From Halovenus aranensis (lineage in GTDB: Archaea > Halobacteriota > Halobacteria > Halobacteriales > Haloarculaceae): a DNA stretch of 64,000 bases. Position numbers and translations under genes: made by a program. Location of the stretch: NCBI RefSeq assembly GCF_900100385.1, contig NZ_FNFC01000008.1, positions 122,288 to 186,287 on the forward strand. Reading direction: 5' to 3'. Below are positions 1 through 9,068 of this stretch, piece by piece (position 1 is the stretch's first letter; every line of letters begins with the position of its first letter). Under the pieces are notes generated by a model that ran no database searches, was not told the origin of the DNA, and saw only the letters and a program-made list of their open reading frames with translations.

Positions 1-104
1 GACTCGACCGGGTGGTGGCCGCCGTCGCGGAGCGTTCGCTCTATCTGGCGACTCTCACCTCGGTTCGAGGTGCACCCGTAGGTCTCGATATGGTACCGGG
101 CCAT
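1..104 (-). CDS. tRNA t6A37 methylthiotransferase (CDKAL1/MtaB-like), N-terminal part
   Basis: Only the first 34 codons lie in the window; the gene runs off the left edge. Reading the minus strand from an ATG at 104 gives MARYHIETYGCTSNRGESRQ and then IERTLRDGG. This is the start of the UPF0004 domain of radical-SAM methylthiotransferases, and the Cys in the TYGC motif is a ligand of the auxiliary iron-sulfur cluster. Archaeal members convert t6A37 to ms2t6A37 in ANN-decoding tRNAs. A TATA-like box about 30 bases upstream suggests a leaderless transcript. The family call rests on this short, characteristic N-terminus. Confidence 0.8.
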   Translation of the reverse strand, partial: MARYHIETYGCTSNRGESRQIERTLRDGGHHPVE

Positions 105-130
105 CTACTACGTTGTCGGGGAAGCACAGA

Positions 131-137
131 CTAAAAC
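131..137 (-). promoter_or_regulatory. TATA-like box for the methylthiotransferase gene
   Basis: On the minus strand the sequence reads GTTTTAG, centred 30 bases before the ATG at 104. That is the expected distance for a haloarchaeal leaderless promoter. The rest of 105-192 shows no gene. Confidence 0.4.
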
Positions 138-192
138 CCGGCGCTTTGGCCCGTTATCGTGGGTCCTGACAGGCGCCACAGCGCCGCCCCGG

Positions 193-825
193 TCAGCTCT
201 CTCGGTACTCCTCGACGATGGCCGTTCCGCTGGATGCGCCGATTCGCTGTGCGCCGGCCTCGAATAGCTCCTCGGCGAACGACCACGAGCCGACGCCGCC
301 GCTCGCTTTGACCGGCCGGTACTCGCTCATCAGGCGCACGTCGTCGACTGTCGCGCCTCCGTCGGTGAACCCGGTCGAGGTTTTCAGATAGTCGATATCT
401 GCCTCCACGGCTGCCTCCGACGCGCCCCGCAGTTCGGCGTCGGTGAGCAGCGGCGCTTCGACGATGACTTTCACCGGAAGAGGCACGGCCGCCACGACCT
501 CGCCCAGTTCGCTCGCCACGTCCTCAAAGTCGCCGGACTTGATAGCGCCGATGTTGGCGACCACATCGATTTCCGCCGCGCCAGCCTTCCAGGCGTGTCG
601 TGCCTCCTCGCATTTTGTTTCTGTGAGGTGTTGGCCGTGCGGGAAGCCGACCACAGTCGTCAACTCGACAGTCGGGGCATACTCCACAGCCTGTTCGAGA
701 TAGCAGGGCGGAATACAGGCCCGCATACCGTACTCATCGGCCTCGTCGAGGACCGTCTGCACGTCGTCCCACGTCGTCTCTGGGCCGAGAACCGTGTGCT
801 CGATTCGGTCTGGAATGTCCTCCAT
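193..825 (-). CDS. deoC: deoxyribose-phosphate aldolase
   Basis: Cytosolic class I aldolase that splits 2-deoxyribose-5-phosphate into glyceraldehyde-3-phosphate and acetaldehyde in nucleoside catabolism. The protein is 210 residues, normal for archaeal DeoC. The Schiff-base lysine lies in YLKTSTGF (Lys148); the partner residues are Asp87 (EIDVVAN) and Lys173 (VKASGG). The open frame extends upstream to 1011, but [14 protein letters not shown] is the family start and a TATA-like box lies 27 bases before it. A nucleoside phosphorylase at 1813 fits the same salvage pathway. Confidence 0.93.
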   Translation of the reverse strand: MEDIPDRIEHTVLGPETTWDDVQTVLDEADEYGMRACIPPCYLEQAVEYAPTVELTTVVGFPHGQHLTETKCEEARHAWKAGAAEIDVVANIGAIKSGDFEDVASELGEVVAAVPLPVKVIVEAPLLTDAELRGASEAAVEADIDYLKTSTGFTDGGATVDDVRLMSEYRPVKASGGVGSWSFAEELFEAGAQRIGASSGTAIVEEYRES

Positions 826-847
826 ACCTCGAACTGTACTGCCACAG

Positions 848-879
848 GTAAAATTCCCTTCGAGTTTCGGAACAATTTT
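848..879. promoter_or_regulatory. divergent promoter region deoC / DUF63
   Basis: Two T/A-rich boxes face away from each other: TTTTACC on the minus strand (848-855) is 27 bases before the deoC ATG, and CAATTTT on the plus strand (873-879) is 30 bases before the DUF63 ATG. Both genes are probably transcribed without leaders. Confidence 0.4.
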
Positions 880-905
880 CACCTGACGGAGTGGACCAAT
901 TCGAC

Positions 906-1760
906 ATGACTGCACCGTTTGGAGACCTTGTCTTTCCGCCACTGGCGCAATCTCTGCTGTTGCTCGTCGGGGCTGGCGTCCTCGTGGCGCTGCTCTATGT
1001 GATACGACCACCGGTCAATCAGCGGACCGTACTGGCCTTTATCCCCTGGATGGTTGCCGGGAGTGTCCTCCACGTGTTCTACCAGATTGGCGAGATTTTC
1101 CAGGTGGAGATTTACCCGCCTGGGATTGCGCCCCTTTTTGCGGCGCCGTCGGTGTACATCTCGACGTTCGTCGCGATGGGAATCGTGTGGGTCATTTCGG
1201 CGATGGTCGTCCCGGGTAAGCGGTTGCGCCAGAAAGTGCCCCAGTATCTCGCGGCAACTGGCATCGGCATCGCGACGCCGCTAGTCGCGCTCGTGTTCTG
1301 GCAGGGTCTCGACCCTGAAGTCGCGCCGATGGAACCCATCTGGCCGGTTTTCGGGCTTCTCATCTCGCTCGTCTTGACCGCCATCGTCTACTTCGGTATC
1401 GGTGCTTGGCGGACCTACATCATCGCCCGCGCGAAATACGTCGGTGCGCTGGTCATCTTCGCACATATGTTCGACGGTGTCACCACCGCTATCGGCGTCG
1501 ACGTGCTCGAAGCGGGAGAGCGCTCGCAACTGCCTCGAATTATCATGGATTTCGCCGCCGACCTCCCGACCGCCGACCTCCTCGGCCAGGGGTGGCTGTT
1601 CGTCGTCTTCAAAGTGGTTCTGGCATCTGCTATCGTGGCGTATTTCTCCGCCGACCTGACCGAACACGAGTCACAGACGAACCTCCTGTTTGCCTTCGTC
1701 ATCGCGCTCGGGTTCGGCCCGGCGATTCACAACTTCTTCCTGTTCGTGCTCGCGCCATAG
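906..1760 (+). CDS. DUF63 family integral membrane protein
   Basis: A 284-residue, very hydrophobic protein with about seven or eight membrane segments spread over its whole length. It matches the archaeal DUF63 family, whose function is unknown. Typical features are the early segment with FIPWMVAGS, then an FYQIGE stretch, and [13 protein letters not shown] near residue 200. An in-frame GTG lies at 891, but ATG 906 fits the upstream TATA-like box better. A T6 run at 1783-1788 follows the stop. Confidence 0.85.
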   Translation: MTAPFGDLVFPPLAQSLLLLVGAGVLVALLYVIRPPVNQRTVLAFIPWMVAGSVLHVFYQIGEIFQVEIYPPGIAPLFAAPSVYISTFVAMGIVWVISAMVVPGKRLRQKVPQYLAATGIGIATPLVALVFWQGLDPEVAPMEPIWPVFGLLISLVLTAIVYFGIGAWRTYIIARAKYVGALVIFAHMFDGVTTAIGVDVLEAGERSQLPRIIMDFAADLPTADLLGQGWLFVVFKVVLASAIVAYFSADLTEHESQTNLLFAFVIALGFGPAIHNFFLFVLAP

Positions 1761-1782
1761 CCGGCGCAGCCCAACTGTACGG

Positions 1783-1788
1783 TTTTTT
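1783..1788 (+). terminator. T6 tract after the DUF63 gene, possibly also the TATA element of the next gene
   Basis: A run of six T lies 23 bases after the DUF63 stop codon. It is centred 27 bases before the ATG at 1813, so it may end one transcript and act as the TATA element of the next. No stable hairpin precedes it, which is normal for archaeal termination. Confidence 0.35.
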
Positions 1789-1812
1789 GTACCCGACGGC
1801 TAACGTTCGCGT

Positions 1813-2538
1813 ATGGCAAAACAGCCGCATCTACTCGTCGAGGACGGTGACCTGACAGACATCGCGCTCGTTCCGGGCGACCCCGGGCGCGTCGACCGTA
1901 TCGCAAACCACTGTTCGGACGTCGAAACGGTTGCAGAGAACCGCGAGTACAAAGTCGTCAACGCGAGCTACGAGGGGCGACCGCTGACGATCTGCTCGAC
2001 CGGTATCGGTGCCCCGTCGGCAGCAATCGCCGCCGAGGAACTCGACAGCGTCGGCGTCGAAACCGTACTGCGAGTCGGGACCTGCGGTGCGCTTCAGCGC
2101 GGTATCGAAATCGGTGATATGATCGTTGCGACCGGGGCGGCCAAAGACGAGGGGACGAGCAAGCGCTACGAGAGTCCGACACTGCCTGCCGTTGCCCACC
2201 ACGAGGTGCTGACGGAACTGACGAACGTCGCTCGAGGCCGTGACGAACCCGTCCACGTGGGGCCGATTGCGACCGACGACGCATTCTACGCCGAGACAGA
2301 GGAGTACATCGCGGAGTGGGAACAGGCAGGGATGCTCGCCGTCGAGATGGAGGCCGCCGCACTGTTCACGCTCGCACGGCGCAAGGGCATGCGCGCCGGG
2401 GCCATCTGTACCGTCGATGGCAATCTCGTCGAGGGGACCCAGAAGGGTGAGACTGAAGCGGATGAACTCCCCGAAAAGGCCAAAAACAACGTCGAACGCG
2501 CAATCGAACTGGCGCTCGAAGCGACGACGGCGCTCTGA
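1813..2538 (+). CDS. nucleoside phosphorylase (uridine/purine phosphorylase family)
   Basis: Phosphorolysis of a nucleoside to the base and (deoxy)ribose-1-phosphate; a member of the PNP/UDP superfamily. The 241-residue protein carries the phosphate-binding GDPGR (22-26), the central RVGTCG (87-92) and the ribose-contacting VEMEA (177-181). The overall pattern is closest to archaeal uridine-phosphorylase-like enzymes, but the base specificity cannot be read from the sequence. With deoC 1 kb away, the pair could feed nucleoside sugars into central metabolism. Confidence 0.88.
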   Translation: MAKQPHLLVEDGDLTDIALVPGDPGRVDRIANHCSDVETVAENREYKVVNASYEGRPLTICSTGIGAPSAAIAAEELDSVGVETVLRVGTCGALQRGIEIGDMIVATGAAKDEGTSKRYESPTLPAVAHHEVLTELTNVARGRDEPVHVGPIATDDAFYAETEEYIAEWEQAGMLAVEMEAAALFTLARRKGMRAGAICTVDGNLVEGTQKGETEADELPEKAKNNVERAIELALEATTAL

Positions 2539-2585
2539 CCCGGTACAGCCCCAGTGTTTTTAACGAGGCCGTTGTACAGGAAGTC

Positions 2586-3254
2586 ATGAAGTTCATTATC
2601 GTTGGGTTCGGTCGTGTCGGAATGCGAAACGCCCGGACACTCCGCAACGAAGGCCACGAGGTTACTATCGTCGATAACGACAGAGAGCGGGTCGAACGGG
2701 CCGAAGAAGAAGGGTTCACCGTCGTCGAAGGAGACGGTGGCGAGGAGAGCGTCCTCGAATCAGCAGGCGTCACGGAAGCCGACAGCCTCGGCGCGCTGAC
2801 CGGCGACCTCAACACCAACTTCTCGGCCTGTGTCGTCGGCGATGCACACGGCTGTCGGACGGTGTTACGCGTCAGCGAGGACTTCAGTGAACAGCTCTAC
2901 GAGCGCTACACCGACAGCGTCGACGAGGTTATCTACCCCGAGCGCCTCGGCGCTGCAGGCGCGAAGACGGCGCTGCTTGGCGGCGATTTCACCGTCATCG
3001 CCGACCTGACTGAGCGACTCTCGGTGGCGAGTGTAGAGATTCCCGACGAGTCGCCGGTCATCGGTGACCGGGTTATCGACGTCGAGTTGCCCGGCGACGC
3101 ACGTATCTATGCCCACGGCCGCGAGGACGAGTCGATGACGATTCCACTCCCACAGACCAGAGTGGAGGCCGGGGACTCGCTTGCGGTCATGGCAGACCCG
3201 GACCTGCTCGAGGAGGTTCGCGGGACGCTCCGGGGCGAGGAAGTCTCGGCCTGA
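2586..3254 (+). CDS. TrkA-type NAD-binding (RCK) regulatory protein
   Basis: A 222-residue cytosolic protein with one TrkA-N Rossmann domain followed by one TrkA-C domain. The N-terminus starts directly with the strand and GFGRVG loop (7-12), and the acidic end of strand 2 is IVDND. The TrkA-C domain covers about residues 140-220. Such proteins gate K+ uptake or other ion channels in response to NAD(H) or other nucleotides. No channel gene is adjacent, so the partner is unknown. A T5-containing box centred 27 bases before the ATG suggests a leaderless transcript. Confidence 0.85.
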   Translation: MKFIIVGFGRVGMRNARTLRNEGHEVTIVDNDRERVERAEEEGFTVVEGDGGEESVLESAGVTEADSLGALTGDLNTNFSACVVGDAHGCRTVLRVSEDFSEQLYERYTDSVDEVIYPERLGAAGAKTALLGGDFTVIADLTERLSVASVEIPDESPVIGDRVIDVELPGDARIYAHGREDESMTIPLPQTRVEAGDSLAVMADPDLLEEVRGTLRGEEVSA

Positions 3255-3357
3255 CCCAAAAGGGTGGGTTCAGGTATTCGGGCGCGCCGTGGAAGGATGG
3301 GAGTTGTGGGTGTGTGAGGTCGTCGGTGCGCGCCCACCTGGTAGCTCTCGTCTCTCG

Positions 3358-3390
3358 TATATAAACCTCCGTCAGACAGAGGTGTGACGG
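3358..3390 (+). promoter_or_regulatory. TATA box with overlapping hairpin upstream of the DUF7384-like gene
   Basis: GTATATAAA at 3358-3366 is a good archaeal TATA box. A 6-bp inverted repeat follows (CCGTCA at 3369-3374, TGACGG at 3385-3390), between the box and the expected transcription start, where a repressor could bind. The rest of the 179-base gap (3255-3433) shows no gene. Confidence 0.4.
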
Positions 3391-3433
3391 TGCGGTCGGT
3401 TGCTTTTTGTGGGTCGATTGCCTGGGTTTCGGT

Positions 3434-4021
3434 ATGTCCTGGGCAGAGCTGTTCGAGCGAGCCACGACGTGTGACGCGACGACACAGGCGATTCAGGACA
3501 GGCGCGGGAACCTCCAGGCGACCGAGCTGGCCTCGGATAACAGCGCGAGTGACGCCGACGAGGCAGGGTTCCGCGTCGTCGCAGACGCGGACGTTCTCGC
3601 GGCAGACCTGCTCGTCGGTGGAGCAACACGGGATGCGCTCGACCACGTGCGCCGGCACTCCTGGGTCCATCTCGTCGCTAGCGACCACCTATTGGGGCAG
3701 GCGCGAGCACTGATTGCCGAGTTCGCGCCATCGGAGTTAGCGGCAGACTGGGAGACGACAATCGTAGACCAGCGTCTCCGTGTCGAGCATCCATCCGAAG
3801 ACCACCCGGCGCTTGCCTCTGCCTACCGCAGCGGCGCAACGCAGTTGCTGACTCTCGACGGGTCGTTGACCGCAACGGGCGCGAATCTCTCGCTCCAGTC
3901 ACACATGTCAGTCAGCATCCGCACACCAGACGCCTTCGCGACAGTGTTCGACCCCGCGCCGGTGTACGAACGCGAGTTCGGCAACTCCTATCCCGGCCCG
4001 GACAGCGACCCGCGGCAGTGA
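3434..4021 (+). CDS. PIN-like haloarchaeal protein (DUF7384-like)
   Basis: A 195-residue soluble acidic protein of a family common in haloarchaea. Near residue 50 it has VVADADVLAADLL, and near residue 140 LLTLDGSLT. This pattern of an early Asp and a later strand followed by Asp resembles PIN-domain nucleases, but the full acidic quartet is not obvious. Activity is therefore uncertain. ATG 3434 is preferred to an in-frame start at 3407. The stop abuts the stop of the convergent pyrophosphatase gene with no gap. Confidence 0.6.
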   Translation: MSWAELFERATTCDATTQAIQDRRGNLQATELASDNSASDADEAGFRVVADADVLAADLLVGGATRDALDHVRRHSWVHLVASDHLLGQARALIAEFAPSELAADWETTIVDQRLRVEHPSEDHPALASAYRSGATQLLTLDGSLTATGANLSLQSHMSVSIRTPDAFATVFDPAPVYEREFGNSYPGPDSDPRQ

Positions 4022-4669
4022 CTACCGGTCTGTCTGTCCGTACCAGTCGGCGAACTTCGCGAGCGCGCGGCCGCGGTGTGAGATGGCGTTTTTCTCTTCG
4101 GTCCCCATCTCGGCGAAGGTGGCTCCGTCGTACTCGAAAATCGGGTCATAGCCGAAGCCGTCCTCGCCGCGTGGCTCGACAATCTGTCCGCGGACGACGC
4201 CCTCGAACAGTTTTACTGGGAGTGAGCCGTCGTCGACCTGGTCGTCAGTCGTCGCGCTTGCGCGCTCGTCGGCGGCGAGGTCTTGCCCGCGCCGCTGTGT
4301 GTCGACGGGTTCTGGCGTGGCTTCGAAGGGTTGCCCGTCACAGTAGGCGACCACGCCCCGGAACGCTGCGCGCTGTGAGTCTTCGGCGCGCGCGAGGTCG
4401 GCGACCCGCTCGATGCCGAGTTTGTCCTCGACGTACGACGAGAACGGTCCCGGGAAGCCGTCGAACGCCTCGATAGTGAGCCCCGAGTCGTCGACGATGA
4501 CCGGCTCACCGAGGTGTTCGTAGGCGGCACGGGCACCGTAGGCTGCGACCGTCGCGAGGTCGTCTGCCTGTGGCTCGGGGTAGTCGAAGTCGACCTGTTC
4601 GACTGGGTCGGCGAGGTATTCGCGAGCCTCCGCGACTTTGCCGGGGTTCGTCGTGACGAAGGTGACCAT
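4022..4669 (-). CDS. ITP/XTP (non-canonical purine NTP) pyrophosphatase, RdgB/HAM1 family
   Basis: House-cleaning enzyme that hydrolyses (d)ITP and XTP to monophosphate and pyrophosphate, keeping deaminated purines out of nucleic acids. The 215-residue protein begins with FVTTNPGKVAEA, the T-N-x-x-K substrate loop. It also has VDDSGLTIEAFDGFPG (around 65-80), DGFGYDPIF and a SHRGRAL C-terminal motif. The frame extends upstream to 4810, but MVTFVTTN is the clear family start. Confidence 0.92.
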   Translation of the reverse strand: MVTFVTTNPGKVAEAREYLADPVEQVDFDYPEPQADDLATVAAYGARAAYEHLGEPVIVDDSGLTIEAFDGFPGPFSSYVEDKLGIERVADLARAEDSQRAAFRGVVAYCDGQPFEATPEPVDTQRRGQDLAADERASATTDDQVDDGSLPVKLFEGVVRGQIVEPRGEDGFGYDPIFEYDGATFAEMGTEEKNAISHRGRALAKFADWYGQTDR

Positions 4670-4706
4670 ACCCCCTCTCTGGTATGGCGCTGAAAATAGG
4701 CGTCGA

Positions 4707-4979
4707 TTAGTCGACGACAACCTCGACAGGTTCGTCTTCCTCCCCGTCGCCTTCCTCGTCGTCGCTGCGCTCTTGCTGGAACAGGAGTGCGCCAGCGACC
4801 GCGAGGACAACCCAGGAGCGCCAGTTCGCCATATTCAGGGTGTAGCCGATGCCGAACTCCTTCTCGACGAGCATCCCCTCGTCGGGTTGCCAGTGACCGG
4901 AGAGCAGCCGTTTGAGGTTCGGCTGCTCGAAGTTGTACGGGATACCGAACAGTTCGCCAGAGGTCGGTTTGTCAGGCAT
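4707..4979 (-). CDS. small membrane-anchored protein with DUF5808 domain
   Basis: A 90-residue protein. Residues 9-50 match the DUF5808 pattern (LFGIPYNFEQPN, then a GYTLNMAN motif). One hydrophobic segment follows (about 53-67), and the tail is highly acidic. The function of the family is unknown. The protein probably sits in the membrane with its charged tail in the cytosol. It is encoded in the same direction as the pyrophosphatase and may be co-transcribed with it. Confidence 0.7.
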   Translation of the reverse strand: MPDKPTSGELFGIPYNFEQPNLKRLLSGHWQPDEGMLVEKEFGIGYTLNMANWRSWVVLAVAGALLFQQERSDDEEGDGEEDEPVEVVVD

Positions 4980-5014
4980 GTCCGGAGATACGTCAGCCGG
5001 CGTTAAGATGGTTA

Positions 5015-7345
5015 CTATGGGAGTGCCGTCGCGTTGACCTCGTAGATGGTGACTGCGCCGTTCGAGAAGGCCTCGTCGACGCCGGGTAGTTCATCGAAGT
5101 CGTTGATGTTTTCGTAGTTCTCGCGCTCGGTCGGACCGACGTAGATGTACTCGACACCGTACCGGTCGAGGATAGCCGTGGCATTGGCCATCGGTCCCGT
5201 GTAGAGCGCGTCGATGGCTGTGGCCCGGCGGTCGAAGGCGGCCTCTCCACGGTACCCCTCCTGGTGGTCCCAGCCGACGACAGTCGCGGCCCCGGTAAAC
5301 ACCGATGCCGAGGAACTCCAGCTATAGGTTCGCCGTGTCGGAGATTCCGCGATTGTCGGCTGTCCGCGGTCGTCGAGCCAGTACAGCCCTTCCATCTCCG
5401 CTTCCTTGAACTGGTCGTGGACGGCCAATCCGTCGAGTGAGCCGTCACTCGGCGTGAGGATGTCTGCGTTTTTGTGTATCGCGAGCGCAGCAAAGGGGAG
5501 GCTCGTCGCGACCAGCGCGACGACCAGTGCGACGGCGAGCGCCGCCGGCACGCCCCTCGAAACTGCGGCCTCCGTCGAGATATCATCGGCATCGACCGCC
5601 TGACGGACAGCACGGAGTCGCTCGACGCCGCCGGAGACGAGCAACGCGCTGGCTCCACCGGCGGCCAGACCTGCGAGCGTCCAGCCCTGGACTGCCACTT
5701 TCAGCGTGGTGTTCCACCGGACCCGGTCGAAGGGGTACACCCTGGCGTGGACGACTTCGAGTGCGAGCAACAACCCGAGACCAGCGACCAGCAACACGGC
5801 GGTAAAGCCGGCCCGCTCTGTGCGGACGAGCCACCACGCCACCAGCAGGAATGCGACGAGGAGCGAAGCCACGGCGAACGAGGCGAGAAAGCCGACGAGA
5901 ACGCCGACGACGAGCGCGACGCCCGCCCCGAGATGGACTGCCGACACCCCGGAGCGCTGGCGACTCCGGGACCCGAGGTAACCGGCGAACAGGGCGAGAA
6001 TCCCGCCGTAGAGGACCAGAAACGTATCGAGTGGTGTCCGGGGCGGCAAGAAGCCGATACCCTCGTTTGTCGGCACCTGTCCGAAGACGAGAAACGGCGA
6101 GGCGATAGCGACACCGACGATGCCGACGGGGACTGCGAGCGCGGCGGCGAGGACGACACGCCAGGCTTCGGCAGAGAGGCGGTTCCAGAGCCCTCTCTCT
6201 GGCAGGACCAACGAGTCAGCAACCGCCGAAGGCAACAGCGTCGCCGGATGTGCGTCGGCGGCCGCGACAGCGAGCCACGCGAGTCCGACAGCCGTCGGCA
6301 GCGCCCACGTGTTCATGAAGCCGAACACGCCCGCGACCAGGCCGAGCCCGCCATAGAGCAGCCCGAGGCGGCGATAGCGTTCCTCTGAAGGCGTCAGGTA
6401 GTAGCTGAAGGCAACTGCGGCTGCCAGGACGATATACCCCGTCGAGAGCGTATGGCCGTGGAGGTCTGCCTTGATAAACGAGTAGAACGGAAACTCGTGA
6501 AGACCGCCCTCGATGGCATACCGCTCGTAGAACCAGAGCCAGTCACCGGTGCCACCCTGGGAGGCGAGTGCCTCTGACAGTGACATGCCGCGCTCCTCGA
6601 TGAGCCCACGGAAGACAGGTTCGCCGTACTGTCGTGCGGTCTCCGCTGGGAGCCGGCCGAACAGCTGTCGGAGGAACGTGACCGATGTGCCGGCGAGTGC
6701 AACAAACACAGCGCCGAACAGCCCGCCGAGGTGAAACGGCCGGCCGCGCTCCTCGACGACGGCACCGACGAGCCCGTACGCGCTCACGAACAGGACGGCA
6801 TAGAACGTCGCAAGGCCGAGATAGTAGCCGTACCGGAGTTCGGTTCCGGTCAGCATCGACAGCGTCGCGACCTGAAGCTGGGTGCCGTAGTAGTATCGCA
6901 GCGGTTCGCCGGCAAACCAGAAGTCTTCGGGCGGCAGGCTCCCGGCGTCGACGAGGGCGTTGGTCAGCCCGTAGTGGAGGAACTGCTCGCCTCCCTGTGG
7001 CGTTATCGCCGCGGTGTGAGCGACGTAGAACGCAAACAGGAGAAAGCCACCGAGAAAGACGCCGTAGGCACTCGCCACCGTCTTCCACTCGGGGACGTAG
7101 CCGGCACTGTACGCGAGCGCCGACAGCCCCCAGAGGACGAGGATTCCGAGGACAATCGTGTGCAGGCCGAAGGTCACCTGACCGAGAAGGAAAACTACCG
7201 TCGCGAGGACGGCAAGCGCGACGGGCAGTGAAAACGCCGCGCCGCGTCTGGGGAGGCGGGCGAAGACAGCCGTCGAAAGGGGAGCGCCGATTGCGGTCAG
7301 CAGAGCGAGAACGAGACTCCACGTGACCAGAAGAACGTACTCCAT
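5015..7345 (-). CDS. large DUF2298 polytopic membrane protein
   Basis: A 776-residue protein with many membrane helices, starting with a hydrophobic segment at residue 1. It matches the DUF2298 (Chlor_Arch_YYY) family, which resembles membrane glycosyltransferases of the GT-C type. Around residues 130-180 it has the family signature of an NALVDAGSLPPEDFWFAGE stretch followed by LRYYYG. A large extracytoplasmic C-terminal part (about 620-776) contains WDHQEGYRG and YGVEYIYVG. The substrate is unknown; a role in surface glycan or lipid-linked sugar transfer is inference. Confidence 0.8.
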   Translation of the reverse strand: MEYVLLVTWSLVLALLTAIGAPLSTAVFARLPRRGAAFSLPVALAVLATVVFLLGQVTFGLHTIVLGILVLWGLSALAYSAGYVPEWKTVASAYGVFLGGFLLFAFYVAHTAAITPQGGEQFLHYGLTNALVDAGSLPPEDFWFAGEPLRYYYGTQLQVATLSMLTGTELRYGYYLGLATFYAVLFVSAYGLVGAVVEERGRPFHLGGLFGAVFVALAGTSVTFLRQLFGRLPAETARQYGEPVFRGLIEERGMSLSEALASQGGTGDWLWFYERYAIEGGLHEFPFYSFIKADLHGHTLSTGYIVLAAAVAFSYYLTPSEERYRRLGLLYGGLGLVAGVFGFMNTWALPTAVGLAWLAVAAADAHPATLLPSAVADSLVLPERGLWNRLSAEAWRVVLAAALAVPVGIVGVAIASPFLVFGQVPTNEGIGFLPPRTPLDTFLVLYGGILALFAGYLGSRSRQRSGVSAVHLGAGVALVVGVLVGFLASFAVASLLVAFLLVAWWLVRTERAGFTAVLLVAGLGLLLALEVVHARVYPFDRVRWNTTLKVAVQGWTLAGLAAGGASALLVSGGVERLRAVRQAVDADDISTEAAVSRGVPAALAVALVVALVATSLPFAALAIHKNADILTPSDGSLDGLAVHDQFKEAEMEGLYWLDDRGQPTIAESPTRRTYSWSSSASVFTGAATVVGWDHQEGYRGEAAFDRRATAIDALYTGPMANATAILDRYGVEYIYVGPTERENYENINDFDELPGVDEAFSNGAVTIYEVNATALP

Positions 7346-7398
7346 GCTCGGATGGGCACAGTGCCGGGAGTAAATATTTTGCCGTACTGCTCTCCGTG

Positions 7399-9024
7399 TT
7401 ACTGGTATCTTCCCCGACCCTCTATCTCGTCGAGTTGGTCGATAACGGCAGCGTCGCCTACTGTGCCGTACGCACGGGTCGCGGCCTCGGTGAGTCGGTT
7501 CGCGTCGTCGGTCGTCCCCGCCAGACTCTGTGCGAGAACGTGGAGGTCCATGGCGTGGTCTTCGGGAGCGTCTGTGTGATACCCGAGACCGAAGTCGATG
7601 AGAAAGACCGTCTCGGACGCGTCGTCGACCCTGACGTTTCGCGTCGTCGGGTCGCCGTGGACGAACCCGTGCTGGTGGATACGCGCGAGGTGGCGGGCGG
7701 TCGTCTCGACGGTGTCGGTCCCCAGCGCTGCCCGGAGGTCTCGGTCGCCGACGTGCTGGAAGACGAGCGTCGTCTTCGCGAGGTCGACATCCCGGACAAG
7801 TGGCGTCGGAACGCCCGCCTTGCGGGCCGCCTGTGTCAGGCGCGCCTCCTGTCTCGTCCGGCGTTTGCGGAGTTGCTCGTCGAGCGTGGGGTGTCGGTAC
7901 TCGCGGGGGTTCCGGCGCTTGATTATCTTGTCGCCGTCTTGCCGCACTGTCGCTTCGGCTCCGGTGACTGTCTCAGCCGTCTGTATCGGGGCGACGGCGA
8001 CCGTTTCGTCGTCGTCTCGCCAGGTGACGGGCACCTCGTCGGGGCGGAAATTCGAGTCGATACCGGAGTCGTCGATTGCGACCGTGTCGCCGGCGGCGTA
8101 CATCTTCGCGCCGAGGACGGCAATCATGCCGGCGTTGTCCCGGAGAAATCGATTTTCCGGCGCGAAGAAGTCGGCCCCGCGCTGCTCACACATCGACGCC
8201 AGCATCGATTGCAGACGCTGGTTCTGCCCGACGCCACCCCCGAGGACGAGTTCGGAACTCCCCGTCAGCGAGAGTGCGCGCTCGGCGACCTCTGTCAGCA
8301 TCGCGAAGATGTTCTCCTGTAGGCCGTGACAGACATCTTCGACTGGAGCGCCGCTTTGGCCGTCGGTGTCGACGGCGTCTTTCGCCGCAGACATGATGCC
8401 CGAAAACGAGAAGTCCATCCCCTTGACGACGTACGGTAAATCGACGTACGAACCGTTAGCAGCGGCTTCCTCGACTTTCGGCCCGCCGGGGTGTGACCAC
8501 CCGACGTGGCGGGTGAACTTGTCGATGGCGTTGCCGACGCCGGTATCCATCGTCTCGCCGAGTACGCGGTAGCGCCCGTTTCGGTAGCCGAGAATGTGGG
8601 CGTTTGCGCCGCTGGCGTTGAGACAGACCGGCGACGAGAAGCCAGACAGGTGGCGGCCGATTTCCAGATGGGCGACCATGTGGTTGACGCCGACGAGCGG
8701 GACGTCGAGGCGCTGGGCCAGCGCGCGTGCGGTCGTTCCAGCGAGTCGGAGACAGGGGCCGAGGCCGGGGCCGCGCGAAAACGCGACGGCGTCGATTGGC
8801 TGGTCTCTCTCGTTGCGCGCTCGTTCGAGGACGGATTCGGCGACCTTTGGGAGGTGTTCGGCCATGTGCTCGGCGGCTTCGCGCGGGTGGAGACCGCCGC
8901 TCTCGGGCTGGTAGGCCTCCGTCTCGATGTGGACCGAGTCCGTCGCGCCGTCGTACAGCGCCGCGCTCGCGGCCCACGCTGTTCCCTCGATGCCAAGCAC
9001 ACGAACGTCACTTGCCGAACCCAT
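7399..9024 (-). CDS. kae1: bifunctional tRNA N6-threonylcarbamoyladenosine synthase Kae1 / kinase Bud32
   Basis: Catalytic core of the KEOPS complex, which makes t6A37 in ANN-decoding tRNAs. Residues 1-330 are Kae1/TsaD: the metal-binding His pair lies in HMVAH (115-119), with LGGGVGQN in the nucleotide site. Residues from about 345 on are the Bud32 kinase: the loop is HGDPTTRN and the metal-binding DFG lies in LIDFGLGY. The fused form is known in several euryarchaea. The methylthiotransferase at the left edge acts on the product t6A. Confidence 0.96.
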   Translation of the reverse strand: MGSASDVRVLGIEGTAWAASAALYDGATDSVHIETEAYQPESGGLHPREAAEHMAEHLPKVAESVLERARNERDQPIDAVAFSRGPGLGPCLRLAGTTARALAQRLDVPLVGVNHMVAHLEIGRHLSGFSSPVCLNASGANAHILGYRNGRYRVLGETMDTGVGNAIDKFTRHVGWSHPGGPKVEEAAANGSYVDLPYVVKGMDFSFSGIMSAAKDAVDTDGQSGAPVEDVCHGLQENIFAMLTEVAERALSLTGSSELVLGGGVGQNQRLQSMLASMCEQRGADFFAPENRFLRDNAGMIAVLGAKMYAAGDTVAIDDSGIDSNFRPDEVPVTWRDDDETVAVAPIQTAETVTGAEATVRQDGDKIIKRRNPREYRHPTLDEQLRKRRTRQEARLTQAARKAGVPTPLVRDVDLAKTTLVFQHVGDRDLRAALGTDTVETTARHLARIHQHGFVHGDPTTRNVRVDDASETVFLIDFGLGYHTDAPEDHAMDLHVLAQSLAGTTDDANRLTEAATRAYGTVGDAAVIDQLDEIEGRGRYQ

Positions 9025-9068
9025 GCTCTATGCGTACTGGTGTGGGCACCGAAAAGACGACTTCGATA

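Noticed and set aside
7396..8322. 308-codon frame antisense to Kae1-Bud32
   Set aside because: Shadow of the Bud32 part; no independent start signal.
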